Below are positions 35,526-46,388 of a stretch of DNA of 64,000 nucleotides, in pieces; the stretch's first letter is position 1, and each line of letters opens with the position of its first letter. Made by a program: the position numbers and the translations under genes. The notes below the pieces were generated by a model. It was not told the origin of the DNA. It saw only the letters and a program-made list of their open reading frames with translations, and searched no databases. The stretch is from Streptomyces sp. NBC_00162 (GTDB taxonomy: Bacteria > Actinomycetota > Actinomycetes > Streptomycetales > Streptomycetaceae), in NCBI RefSeq assembly GCF_024611995.1, contig NZ_CP102509.1, positions 372,001-436,000 on the forward strand, given 5' to 3'.

Positions 35526-38250
35526 ATGCCGGTTCCCCCTTCAGCCGCCGCGCCATGATCAAGGCGACCGGCGTCGCGGCCGTAGCCGCGGCTGTCGGCC
35601 CCGTACTCAACACCGCCTCCGCCGCGGCGGAGACGCCCCCGGTCAGGTCCGACGTCGGAGTGTCGACGTTCCCGTTCGACCTGGGTCAGGTCCAGCTCAC
35701 CAGCAGCCGCTGGCTCGACAATCAGAACCGCACCCTGGCCTATCTCCGCTTCATCGACGTCGACCGCCTGCTGTACAACTTCCGTGCCAACCACCGGCTC
35801 TCCACCAACGCCGCAGCCCCGACCGGAGGATGGGACGACCCGGCGTTCCCCTTCCGCACCCACGTGCAGGGCCACTTCCTCACGGCATGGGCCCAGGCCT
35901 ACGCCGCGGTCGGGGACACCACCTGCCGCGACAAGGCCGACCGCATGGTCGCCGAACTCGCCAAGTGCCAGGCCAACAACTCCACCGCTGGCTTCTCCGC
36001 CGGCTACCTGTCGGGCTTCCCCGAGGCCGACTTCACCAGCCTCGAAGCAGGCACGCTGACCAACGGCAACGTCCCGTACTACTGCGTCCACAAGACCATG
36101 GCCGGTCTGCTCGACGTGTGGCGCCTCATCGGCAACACGCAGGCCCGCGACGTGCTCCTCGCGCTCGCCGGCTGGGTCGACCAGCGCACCGCCGTGCTCA
36201 GCCAGAGCAAGATGCAGTCGTTGTTGGGCGTCGAGTTCGGCGGCATGAACGAGGTGCTCGCCGACCTCCACCAACAGACCGGCGACGCACGCTGGCTGAC
36301 CACCGCCCAGCGGTTCGACCATGCGGCGGTCTTCGACCCCCTCGCCGCGAACCTGGACCAACTGAACGGTCTGCACGCCAACACACAGGTGCCCAAGTGG
36401 ATCGGAGCCGTCCGCGAGTACAAGGCCACCGGGACGACCCGCTACCGCGACATCGCCGCCAACGCGTGGACCATCTGCACCACCTCGCACACCTACGCCA
36501 TCGGCGGTAACAGCCAGGCAGAACACTTCCGGGCCCCGAACGCCATCTCCGGCTTCCTCGTCCCCGACACCTGCGAGCTCTGCAACTCCTACAACATGCT
36601 CAAGCTGACCCGAGAACTGTGGCAGCTGGACCCCGGCCGGGCGTCGTACTTCGACTTCTACGAGAAGGCGCTGCTCAACCACGTCATCGGCGCCCAGAAC
36701 CCGGCCGACCCGCACGGGCACGTCACCTACTTCACCCCCTCAACCCGGGCGGCCGCCGCGGCAAGGGCCCGGCCTGGGGCGGCGGCACCTGGAGCACCGA
36801 CTACGGCACGTTCTGGTGCTGCCAGGGAACGGGCGTCGAGTCCAACACAAAGCTGATGGACTCCATCTACTTCCACGACGGCAGCACCACCCTCACCGTG
36901 AACCTGTTCCTCCCCTCCGTCCTGAACTGGACCCAGCGAGGCATCACCGTCACCCAGACCACCTCCTATCCGGCCGACGACACCACGACGCTCAAGGTCA
37001 CCGGCGGCGTCGGCGGGACCTGGTCGATGCGCGTCCGCATCCCCGGATGGACTTCGGGCGCCACCGTCAGCGTCAACGGCGTCGCCCAGACGGTCACGGC
37101 CAGTCCGGGCACCTACGCCACGCTCACCCGGTCCTGGGCCTCCGGCGATACCGTCACCGTGAAGCTCCCCATGCGCGTGGCCCTCCAGGCCGCCAACGAC
37201 ACCCCCGGTGTCGCGGCGATCACCTACGGCCCCGCCATCCTCGCCGGCAACTACGGCAGCACCACACTGTCCTCCCTCCCGACCCTGGACCCCTCCTCGA
37301 TCACCCGAACCAGCAGCACCGCCCTCGCCTTCACGGCCACCGCCAACGGAACGAAGGTCGAACTCGCCCCGTTCCACGACGCCCAGGGTTTCAACTACAC
37401 CGTCTACTGGCGGACCGTCAGTCCCGGCTTCCGTCTCGTCAACGCGGCCAGCGGACTCGTCCTCGGCATCCGGGACATGTCCACCGCCGACGGGGGCCTC
37501 GCTCTGCAGTGGACCGACTCCGGCACCGCCGACCACCACTGGCTCCTCCTCGTCGACGGCACCGCACTGCGGCTGCGCAACCTCAACAGCGGCAAGGTCC
37601 TCGGCGTGAAGGACATGTCCACTGCCGACAACGCCCCGATCCTCCAGTGGGCCGACACCGGCACCGCCGACCACCGGTGGACCATCGTCGACGCCGGCAA
37701 CGGCTACCACAAGCTTCGGAACGTCCACACCGGCAAGCTGCTCGGCATCGAAGGCGGCTCCACCGCCAACGGCGCCGCAGCCGTACAGGTGCCCGACACC
37801 GGCGCCCCCGCCGGCCAGTGGCAGTTCGTCCCCGACGGCGCCAGGCGCATCCAGAACGTTGCCAGCGGGCGGGTCCTCGGTGTGCGGGACATGTCCACCG
37901 CCGACGGGGGCCTCGCCATCCAGTGGGACGACAGCGGCACCGCCGACCATCTCTGGACGGCCGCCGTCGACACCGGCGGCCACCTGCGCCTGCGCAACTC
38001 CCACAGCGGCAAGGTCCTCGCCGTGGAGAACGGCGGCACCGCAAACGGCGCCCGGATCGTCCAGTGGGCGGACAACGGCACCGCCGACCACCGGTGGCGC
38101 CTGCGCCACGGCGGCGGCGACACCTTCAGGATCCAGTGCGCCAACAGCGGCCGCGTCCTCGGCGTCTCCGGCGCCTCCACCGCCCAGGGAGCACAGACCG
38201 TCCTCTGGGACGACAACGGCACCAACGACCACCTGTGGCGATTCATCTGA
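35526..38250 (+). CDS. Secreted GH127 beta-L-arabinofuranosidase-like protein with two CBM13 trefoils (two one-base frame breaks)
   Basis: ATG 35526 follows GGAG. One missing C near 35537-35545 breaks the frame before a Tat-type signal (FSRRAMIKATGVAAVAAAVG). The DUF1680/GH127 domain then runs about 600 residues: VQGHFLTAWAQAYAAVGDTT, DTCELCNSYNMLKL (zinc Glu/Cys) and, after a second missing C near 36735, YGTFWCCQGTGVESNTK with the Cys pair that includes the catalytic nucleophile. The C-terminus is two ricin-type trefoils with six QW-like repeats (GLVLGIRDMSTADGG, SGKVLGVKDMSTADN, TGKLLGIEGGSTANG and so on). It probably removes beta-L-arabinofuranose, or acts on a related pectin/extensin-like glycan, outside the cell. 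Both breaks sit in C-runs. Confidence 0.8.
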
Positions 38251-38356
38251 CCCGGCGCCGAGTCCCCCGATCGCCCCAGGCCGATCGCGGCGACGGGAAA
38301 TCGAGTGGGAGGCGCTCCCGTCAGATCGGGCCGACCCTGTCGGAAGCGCCCACCGG

Positions 38357-39388
38357 TCAGGCGGACGCGGGCAGATCGGGGGCGGACTCGCGCACGGTCA
38401 GGCGGGTCGGGAGGATCAGCGGGCTGGGGCGGTGTCCTTCGATGGCGCTGACCAGCATCCTGGCCATCTCCTGCCCCAGCGCTCGCACCGGCTGGTGGAC
38501 CGTGGTCAGCGGCGGGCTGGTGTGCCGGGCGCTCGCCAGGTCATTGAAGCCGATCACCGCGACGTCCTCGGGCACCCGGAGCCTCCGTTCCCGCAAGGTG
38601 CGCAAAGCGCCGATGGCCATCGCGTCGGAGGCCGCGAACACCGCGTCGGGATCGGGGTGCGCCCGGAGCAGTCGCTCCATCGCCTCGGCGCCGCCGTCCT
38701 CGGTGAACTGCCCGGGCTCGACCCCGAGCAGCGGCAGGCCGGACAAGGTCAGACCGTCGGTGAACCCCTGCTCCCGCGCGACGGAGGCCATGGCGTCCAC
38801 CTGGCCGGTGATCATGACGGGCCGCCGGCGGCCCGTGCGCGCGAAGTGCTCGGCGGCCAGGCGGGCACCGCCCCGGTTGTCGGCGTCCACGTACCACGTA
38901 GGCTCCCCGATGAGCGGGAGTCCGCCGAAGACGACGGGGAGATCGACCTCCTCGCCCAGGCGTCCCAGCGGATCGTCGCCCCGCAGCGCCATCAGCATGA
39001 CGCCGTCGGCCCGGCGGGAGCGCAGCAACCGCTCGAGCCTCTCCCGGCCACGCGGGGTGTTGGCCAGCAGCAGGATCAGTTCCAGTTCGGTCTGCTCCAA
39101 CGCCGCGCTGACGCCGACGATGACCTCCGCGAAGAACGGGTCCGCGAACAGTCCCGGCTCGTCGCTGGAGACCGCCAGCACCACCGCTCCGACCCTGCGG
39201 GTCGCCAGGGCCTGCGCGGACGGATTGGGCACGAAATCCAGCTCGCGAACCGCCCGTTGGACCGCCTCCCGTTTGGCGCGGCTTACGTGCGGGGCGTTGT
39301 TGATCACCCGGGAGGCCGCGGTGCGCGACACACCGGCTCGTGCAGCCACCTCGTCGAGAGTCGGCATGCGCTTGGGTGACGGCTCCAT
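38357..39388 (-). CDS. LacI-family repressor, CebR-like
   Basis: 343 residues from ATG 39388 with GAGGAGC upstream. HTH and hinge: MPTLDEVAARAGVSRTAASR, VINNAPHVSR. The sensor domain is complete (AVFAASDAMAIGALRTLRER, DVAVIGFNDLASARHTSPPL). Divergent from the GH6 cellulase gene; two near-palindromes with AGCGCT cores (39494-39507 and 39616-39629) lie between them, as for CebR, the cellobiose/cellotriose-responsive repressor of Streptomyces. Autoregulation plus control of both GH6 genes is likely. It is convergent with the GH127 gene. Confidence 0.82.
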   Translation of the reverse strand: MEPSPKRMPTLDEVAARAGVSRTAASRVINNAPHVSRAKREAVQRAVRELDFVPNPSAQALATRRVGAVVLAVSSDEPGLFADPFFAEVIVGVSAALEQTELELILLLANTPRGRERLERLLRSRRADGVMLMALRGDDPLGRLGEEVDLPVVFGGLPLIGEPTWYVDADNRGGARLAAEHFARTGRRRPVMITGQVDAMASVAREQGFTDGLTLSGLPLLGVEPGQFTEDGGAEAMERLLRAHPDPDAVFAASDAMAIGALRTLRERRLRVPEDVAVIGFNDLASARHTSPPLTTVHQPVRALGQEMARMLVSAIEGHRPSPLILPTRLTVRESAPDLPASA

Positions 39389-39493
39389 GGAAGAACTGCT
39401 CCTCGGGCTCACGCGGACGGCGAACAGCGGCCATGATTCCATGCACCGCCCCGGCTTCGGACCTGCGCGCGGATATCGCCCTTGGTCTCGATT

Positions 39494-39507
39494 TGGTAGC
39501 GCTTCCA
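39494..39507. promoter_or_regulatory. CebR-like operator, repressor-proximal
   Basis: TGGTAGCGCTTCCA, one mismatch from a perfect palindrome, 106 bases upstream of the LacI-type start. Confidence 0.6.
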
Positions 39508-39554
39508 ACCAATCGCGCCATACCGGTCATGGCAGCAGTTCTGTGTTCAACCTA

Positions 39555-39583
39555 TTGACACACCCTGGCGACGGACCCAATCA
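39555..39583 (+). promoter_or_regulatory. Putative GH6 promoter
   Basis: TTGACA (39555-39560), 17-base spacer, CAATCA (39578-39583, a weak -10). The operator at 39616-39629 lies downstream. Confidence 0.4.
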
Positions 39584-39615
39584 TCCCATCAGCGCGGTCC
39601 GACCCACAGCAAAAC

Positions 39616-39629
39616 TGGAAGCGCTTCCA
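39616..39629. promoter_or_regulatory. CebR-like operator, GH6-proximal
   Basis: TGGAAGCGCTTCCA, a perfect 14-bp palindrome 27 bases before the GH6 start. It differs at two symmetric positions from the site before the GH9 gene (55663-55676). Confidence 0.7.
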
Positions 39630-39655
39630 CTTCCCCACCTACCGGAGGAAGAACC

Positions 39656-40627
39656 ATGCGCAAGTCCGTCCGAGCTGCATCCGCCCTGCTGGCCGGTGTC
39701 CTCGCCACCGGTCTCGCCCTGATCAACGCCGGCCCGGCGTACGCCGCCGACCCGACCACCATGACCAGCGGCTTCTACGCCGACCCCGACAACTCCGCCC
39801 TGCGGTGGGTCAACGCGAACCCCGGAGACGGGCGGGCGGCGGCGATCCGGACGTCCATCGCCAACACCCCGGCAGCCCGCTGGTTCGGCAACTGGAGCGG
39901 CGACATCGGCACGGCCACCGGCGCCTACGTAGGCCGCGCGGACTCCTACGACAAGCTGCCGATCCTGGTCGCGTACAACATCCCCAATCGGGACATCTGC
40001 GCCGGTCACTCCGGCGGCGGCGCCGGGAGCCGCGCCGCGTACGACGCCTGGATCGCCTCCTTCGCCAGTGGCATCGGCAGCCGCCCGGCCGTCGTCGTCC
40101 TCGAACCCGACGCGCTCGGCCACGAGAGCTGCATGACAGCCGATCAGATTGCCGAGCGCAACGCCATGCTGAAGAACGCCATCGCCCAGTTCAAGGCCAA
40201 GGCACCCAATACCTGGGTCTACCTCGACGCCGGGAACCCCGGCTGGATCGGCGCCTCGACCATGGCGCAGCAGCTCGCCGCCGCCGGTGTCAGCGGGGCA
40301 CGCGGCTTCGTGCTGAACGTCTCCAACTACTTCACCACCGACCAGAACACCTCCTACGGCAACGCGGTCAATTCCGCCCTGGGCTCCTACGGCTACACCA
40401 AGCCGTTCGTCGTCGACACCAGCCGCAACGGCAACGGTTCCAACGGCCAGTGGTGCAACCCCGCCGGCCGCCGAATCGGCACTCCCAGCCAGCGCGGCGG
40501 CGGTGCCGAGATGCTGCTGTGGATCAAGATCCCCGGCGAGTCCGACGGCAACTGCGGCGTGGGCGCCGGCTCCTCGGCGGGACAGTTCCTGCCGGAGGTC
40601 GCCTACAAGATGATCTACGGCTACTGA
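39656..40627 (+). CDS. Secreted GH6 endo-1,4-beta-glucanase
   Basis: 323 residues from ATG 39656 after GGAGGAAG. The signal peptide ends PAYA-AD (residue ~31). The GH6 domain fills the rest: LPILVAYNIPNRDICAGHSG, PAVVVLEPDALGHESC (catalytic Asp), TWVYLDAGNPGWIG, RGFVLNVSNYF and WCNPAGRRIG. The short length and few active-site loops favour endoglucanase over cellobiohydrolase. No binding module. Controlled by CebR-like operators; the second GH6 gene follows 115 bases downstream. Confidence 0.92.
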   Translation: MRKSVRAASALLAGVLATGLALINAGPAYAADPTTMTSGFYADPDNSALRWVNANPGDGRAAAIRTSIANTPAARWFGNWSGDIGTATGAYVGRADSYDKLPILVAYNIPNRDICAGHSGGGAGSRAAYDAWIASFASGIGSRPAVVVLEPDALGHESCMTADQIAERNAMLKNAIAQFKAKAPNTWVYLDAGNPGWIGASTMAQQLAAAGVSGARGFVLNVSNYFTTDQNTSYGNAVNSALGSYGYTKPFVVDTSRNGNGSNGQWCNPAGRRIGTPSQRGGGAEMLLWIKIPGESDGNCGVGAGSSAGQFLPEVAYKMIYGY

Positions 40628-40742
40628 CGCACCCCTCGCCTCCCTTCCCTGGCCGAAGGCCGGACCCCGGCACCGGGCCGGGTCGACCCCCGCGGTCCGA
40701 CGTCAGGGCCTGCCACCCGAGCACCCCTACCGAAGGAACCCC

Positions 40743-42031
40743 GTGCGCATCCCCCTGCACCGATTAGTCCTGGCAGCGAGCGCGCTCACGCTGCTCCTCG
40801 GCGCCGTCGCCCCGGCCTCTGCCGAGGCGAGCTCCGCGCCGGCCCCCACACGCTTCCCGCGAACACCCGCTTCTACGTCGATCCCGACAGCGACGCGGCC
40901 CATCAGGCCGTCACCGACCTCCTCCACCGGGACTTCGAGGGCGCCAAGTCCATGGCCAAGCTGGCCAGTTGGCCGGAGGCCGCCTGGTTCACCGACGGCA
41001 CCCCGGAGCAGGTCGAATCCCGCGTACGCGACCTCGTGCGCCGGGCCGGGCGAACCGGGACGGTTCCCGTCCTGGTGGCCTACAACATCCCGCTGCGCGA
41101 CTGCTCCCAGTACTCCTCCGGCGGTGCGCAGTCGGACGCCGAGTACCAGGCCTGGATCAGCGCCTTCGCCCGGGGGCTCGGCCGCAGCAAGGCCGTCGTC
41201 ATCCTCGAACCGGACGGGCTGGCCAACCTCCCCTCCGACTGCGGTCCCGGCAGCGACCCCACCGGCGCGATCACCACAGGACGCTTCGCCGACCTCAACC
41301 ACGCGATCGACGCCCTGGAGCGGCAGCCGAACAGCGTCGTCTACCTGGACGCCGGCAACAGCCATTGGCGCAGCGTCGGCGGCATCGCACAACGCCTCCT
41401 CCAGGCCGGTGTCACCCGCACCCAGGGCTTCTCGCTGAACGTCTCCAACTATCTGGCCACCGATCTGTCCACCCACTACGGCACCTGGGTCTCCCAGTGC
41501 CTATGGTTCGCCACCAAGGGCCCGGACTGGGCCAAGGGGCACCCCGACTGGTGCGCGAGCCAGTACTACTCCCCTTCAGCACCGAACGACGGGCAGCCTG
41601 GAAACTCCGTGAACGTGGACGACCCGTCCACCTGGCACTGGACCGACCTGTGGTTCCAGCAGAACGTCGGCACCCCGCCCGCGCAGGAGCTCACCCACCT
41701 CGTCGTGGACACCAGCCGCGACGGCCGGGGCGCCTGGACCCCGCCCGCAGGCAAGTACAGCGGCGATCCGCAAACCTGGTGCAACGCTCCCGGTCGCGGC
41801 ATCGGCGCCCGGCCGTCCGCGAACACCCGCGTCCCGCTCGTGGACGCCTACTTGTGGATCAAGACCGTCGGCCAGTCCGACGGCCAGTGCAACCGCAGCA
41901 TCCCGGGCGGCACCATCGACCCGGAGTACGGCGTCGTCGATCCCGCGGCCGGTGTGTGGTGGCCGGAGCAGGCCAAGTCCCTCGTCCGGAACGCCGACCC
42001 CGCACTGGAATTCAACACGGTCCTGCGCTGA
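40743..42031 (+). CDS. Secreted GH6 cellobiohydrolase-type cellulase (one-base frame break)
   Basis: GTG 40743 with AAGGAA upstream; the signal peptide (about 1-28) includes a TTA codon at position 8, so expression may need the bldA tRNA. One base is missing near 40855-40864: the first frame reaches APAPTRFP and the next continues NTRFYVDPDSDAAHQAVTDL. The GH6 domain shows VPVLVAYNIPLRDCSQYSSG, KAVVILEPDGLANL, SVVYLDAGNSHWRSVGGIA and QGFSLNVSNYLATD. The long loops between about 41500 and 41680 (WVSQCLWFATKGPDW.., PGNSVNVDDPSTWHW) are typical of exo-acting GH6 enzymes with a tunnel. It complements the endoglucanase upstream. Confidence 0.82.
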
Positions 42032-42129
42032 CCAGGGATGCGAACTGTAGGAAATACCCGTTCATGGCGGGATCTCTCCTCAGGGGCCGCCGTTCTGATT
42101 TCGCCTGAGCTTTCATCAGCAGCCCAGTC

Positions 42130-42168
42130 GAGCGATCCTCATCGAAATATTTTCGATGAGGATCGCTC
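42130..42168. terminator. Perfect 18-bp hairpin with operator-like apex
   Basis: Arms 42130-42147 and 42151-42168 with a three-base loop. The inner 13 bases (42143-42155) read CGAAA-TAT-TTTCG, the same layout as the putative xylan operators. It may be the GH6 terminator, an operator, or both. Confidence 0.6.
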
Positions 42169-42210
42169 TATGAAGAGCGGCTATTGGGCTGTTCAGAGGG
42201 AGGGAATTCT

Positions 42211-42258
42211 CGAAACCCTTTCGAAACTCTTGACATGTTTCGGCTGCGTTTCCAGACT
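42211..42258 (+). promoter_or_regulatory. xlnA promoter and operator-like repeat
   Basis: CGAAA-CCC-TTTCG (42211-42223), directly followed by TTGACA (42230-42235), 17-base spacer and CAGACT (42253-42258). A further half site TTTCG lies in the spacer. The repeat touches the -35 box, a position suited to repression. Confidence 0.65.
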
Positions 42259-42260
42259 AA

Positions 42261-43868
<1,608 letters not shown>

Positions 43869-43896
43869 CGACCTGACACGGCGAAAGGGTGAACCG

Positions 43897-45263
43897 ATGA
43901 AGACCCACGGTGCGGCTTCCCCGCCCCTCCACGAAGGCATCGCTGGTGGTCCCGGTTCGCCGCCGTGGTGGCGGCGACGCTCGCGATCGGCATGCTCTTC
44001 GCCGTGAAGCCGGCGCCCGCCGAGGCGGCGACGGTGGACGGCAATGCCTGGTACGTCCTGGTCAATCGCAACAGCGGCAAGGCGCTGGACGTCTATGGAG
44101 CGTCCACCGCCGACGGCGCGCGGGTCAGTCAGTGGACACGCAACGACGGAGCCAACCAGCAGTGGCAGTTCGTGGACTCCGGCGGCGGCTTCTACCGGCT
44201 CAAGGTCCGGCATTCGGGCAAGGTTCTCGACGTAGCCGGCGCCTCGACCGCCGACGGTGCCGCGATCGCGCAGCGGGCCGACGGCAACGGGGCCAACCAG
44301 CAGTTCCGGCTGGCCGACTCCGACGCGGGCCACCTCCGGCTGATCAACCGCAACAGCGGCAAGGCCGTCGAGGTGCAGGGCGCGTCCACCGCCGACGGCG
44401 GCAACGTCGTCCAATACAGCGACTGGGGCGGCGCGAACCAGCAATGGCAGATGATCAAGCTCTCGTCCGGTGGCGGCGGATGCGGCAGCGCCCCGACTCT
44501 GGCGAGCGGTACGCACACGATTCAGAGCAGCGGCAAGAGCCGCAGCTTCATCCTCAGAGTTCCCGACAACTACTCCAACAGCCAGCCCTACCGACTGATC
44601 TTCGCGTTCCACTGGCGGGGCGGAACCGCCGGCGATGTCGCCTCGGGCGGAACGAGCGGAAACGCCTGGTCCTACTACGGCCTACAGGAACAATCCAACA
44701 ACACCGCGATCCTCGTCGCCCCCCAGGGCCTCGACAACGGCTGGGCCAATCCGGGCGGTGAGGAAGTCACCTTCGTCGACGACATGATCCGGCGGATCGA
44801 GGGCGGCCTCTGCGTCAACACGGCGCAGCGTTTCGCCACCGGTTTCAGCTGGGGCGGCGGGATGAGCCACGCACTCGCATGCACCCGGGCCAACGTCTTC
44901 AGGGCTGTCGCGGTCATCTCCGGCGGCGAGATCAGCGGGTGCAGCGGCGGCGCCCAGCCCATCGCCTACTTCGGAATTCACGGCGTCAGCGACTCCGTCC
45001 TCAACATCGCGCAAGGACGTTCCCTGCGCGACAGGTTCGTCAGCAACAACGGCTGCACCTCCCAGAGCCCGCGCGAGCCCGCGCCGGGCAGCCGGACGCA
45101 CATCACCACCACCTACTCGGGCTGCCGTGCCGGGTACCCGGTCCAATGGGCCGCCTTCGACGGAGGCCACTTGCCCGGTCCGGTCGACGGCTCCTCCAAC
45201 GAGAGCGGTGTCACGACCTGGACCAAGGGAGAGATCTGGAGGTTCTTCGCACAGTTCCAGTGA
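43897..45263 (+). CDS. Secreted CBM13-linked esterase, feruloyl esterase/PHB-depolymerase type (one-base frame break)
   Basis: ATG 43897 follows AAAGGG, but one C is missing in 43915-43930, so the signal peptide (WWSRFAAVVAATLAIGMLFA..AEA) lies in the next frame. A trefoil follows ([51 protein letters not shown]), nearly the same as in the two GH62 enzymes. The alpha/beta-hydrolase domain has the nucleophile Ser in FSWGGGMSHALAC, the Asp in GVSDSVLNIA and the His in FDGGHLPGP, as in the esterase D1-type feruloyl esterases. It should release ferulate from arabinose branches. It is 28 bases after xlnA, likely the same transcript. Confidence 0.82.
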
Positions 45264-45299
45264 CACGCCCGCACCATGGAGTGGAGCCAGGAACTGCGA

Positions 45300-45706
45300 C
45301 CGGGGTGTGCAAGGTTCCGCAACGCCTCGAGCCCCCCATCCGGTCTCAGCTGCCGCAGGCCGGTGGTGCGCACCGCGACCAGGGCGATGGAGTGGGCGTC
45401 GCGGGCGTCGGTCTTGCGGTTGTGGCCGGTGTCGAAGAGCCGGACCCGGGCGGCGAGCTTGGCCGGCACGTCGAGGACCTGTTCACCTGCTTCGAGGAGG
45501 CGTTGGGCCAACGGCCGGCCGGCACCATTGGCGCCCTCGACGGCCCACACCCGCTGGGGCCAGGGCTTCACATAGGACCGCAGCGCCGCATAGCCGGCGC
45601 GGGCGGTGGTGAACCTGCCCGACCCCAACAGGTGGCCGTATTTGTCGACGACCTCGATGGTGACCGACAGCTTGTGGGGATCGACCCCGATGATCACGCC
45701 ACTCAT
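45300..45706 (-). pseudogene. IS110-family transposase, N-terminal remnant
   Basis: From ATG 45706 the frame gives MSGVIIGVDPHKLSVTIEVV, RVWAVEGANGAGRPLAQRLL and NRKTDARDAHSIALVAVRTT, the DEDD/RuvC-like catalytic half of IS110 transposases. It stops matching near 45310, just short of the esterase stop codon. The C-terminal serine-containing half is lost, so it is inactive. Confidence 0.8.
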
Positions 45707-45969
45707 GCGGACTCCTGCCTCTCCTCGAACCGATGGGTCGGCGAGGTGAGCAGTGCTACTACGAGCTGGGCAGTCCCCTCTTGAGCCACGCCTCGTCACG
45801 GTGCCCGACGGAGCGCAGCCCATGAGAGAGCCACACCCCAGGCCGGGTGGGCAGCGGCTGAAGAGAGCGACCCGCCGGACACCTGGACCGAGTCTGGCCA
45901 GACACCGATCCTGCTTGAAGTCTCCTAGTAGCCGCTGGTTGCGCGCTGTCCTGCCGATGAGCGGATGGG

Positions 45970-46230
45970 TCAGGTTGGTGCGGTGGTTGGCGCGTTTCGC
46001 TTCTGGAGCAGGTTCGCGACGAGCATGACGACCACGGCAATGCCGACTCCGATGAACGTGAACAAGACCCGGCGTCCCTCGTCGCCAAGGTTATGCGGAT
46101 GCGACAGGTCGATCCCGATGAGGACCGCGGCAGCGACGGCGGCGCAGTACAGCGCGTAGTTCCACCGACAGAGACCTCGACGAGCTTCGGGGGCGATACG
46201 TCGACGAGGGCCATGACTTCAATGATGCGG
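45970..46230 (-). pseudogene. C-terminal remnant of a membrane protein (FUSC-like)
   Basis: Two frames together read VMALVDVSPPKLVEVSVG, then WNYALYCAAVAAAVLIGIDL and RRVLFTFIGVGIAVVVMLVA with a stop at 45970-45972. These are two hydrophobic helices with a connecting SHPHNLGDEG loop, like the end of FUSC-type aromatic-acid exporters. One base is missing near 46165. The start is not found upstream, so only the end survives. The family assignment is tentative. Confidence 0.4.
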
Positions 46231-46388
46231 TGCCCTTGCGCGCGGCGCTCGGAAACGCGCGACTCTGCCGATGAGCGCTCACGTCCTGCCGCGCACATCA
46301 GTCGGGTAGAGGCGTTGGTTCGCGGCCTGCGAGTAGAAGGATGCTGGAGGAGTATCTGCCTCATGTACTGGTTGCCATGCCGGGCGCG

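Noticed and set aside
37430..38250. Regular repeats that could suggest a CRISPR or tandem DNA array
   Set aside because: They are coding QW-type protein repeats of the ricin trefoils with variable DNA. No CRISPR-like array with uniform repeats and unique spacers was seen in the window.
38300..38325. GGGAGGCGCTCCC, resembling a CebR box
   Set aside because: It has an extra base in the core and lies between two convergent stop codons, with no promoter to control.
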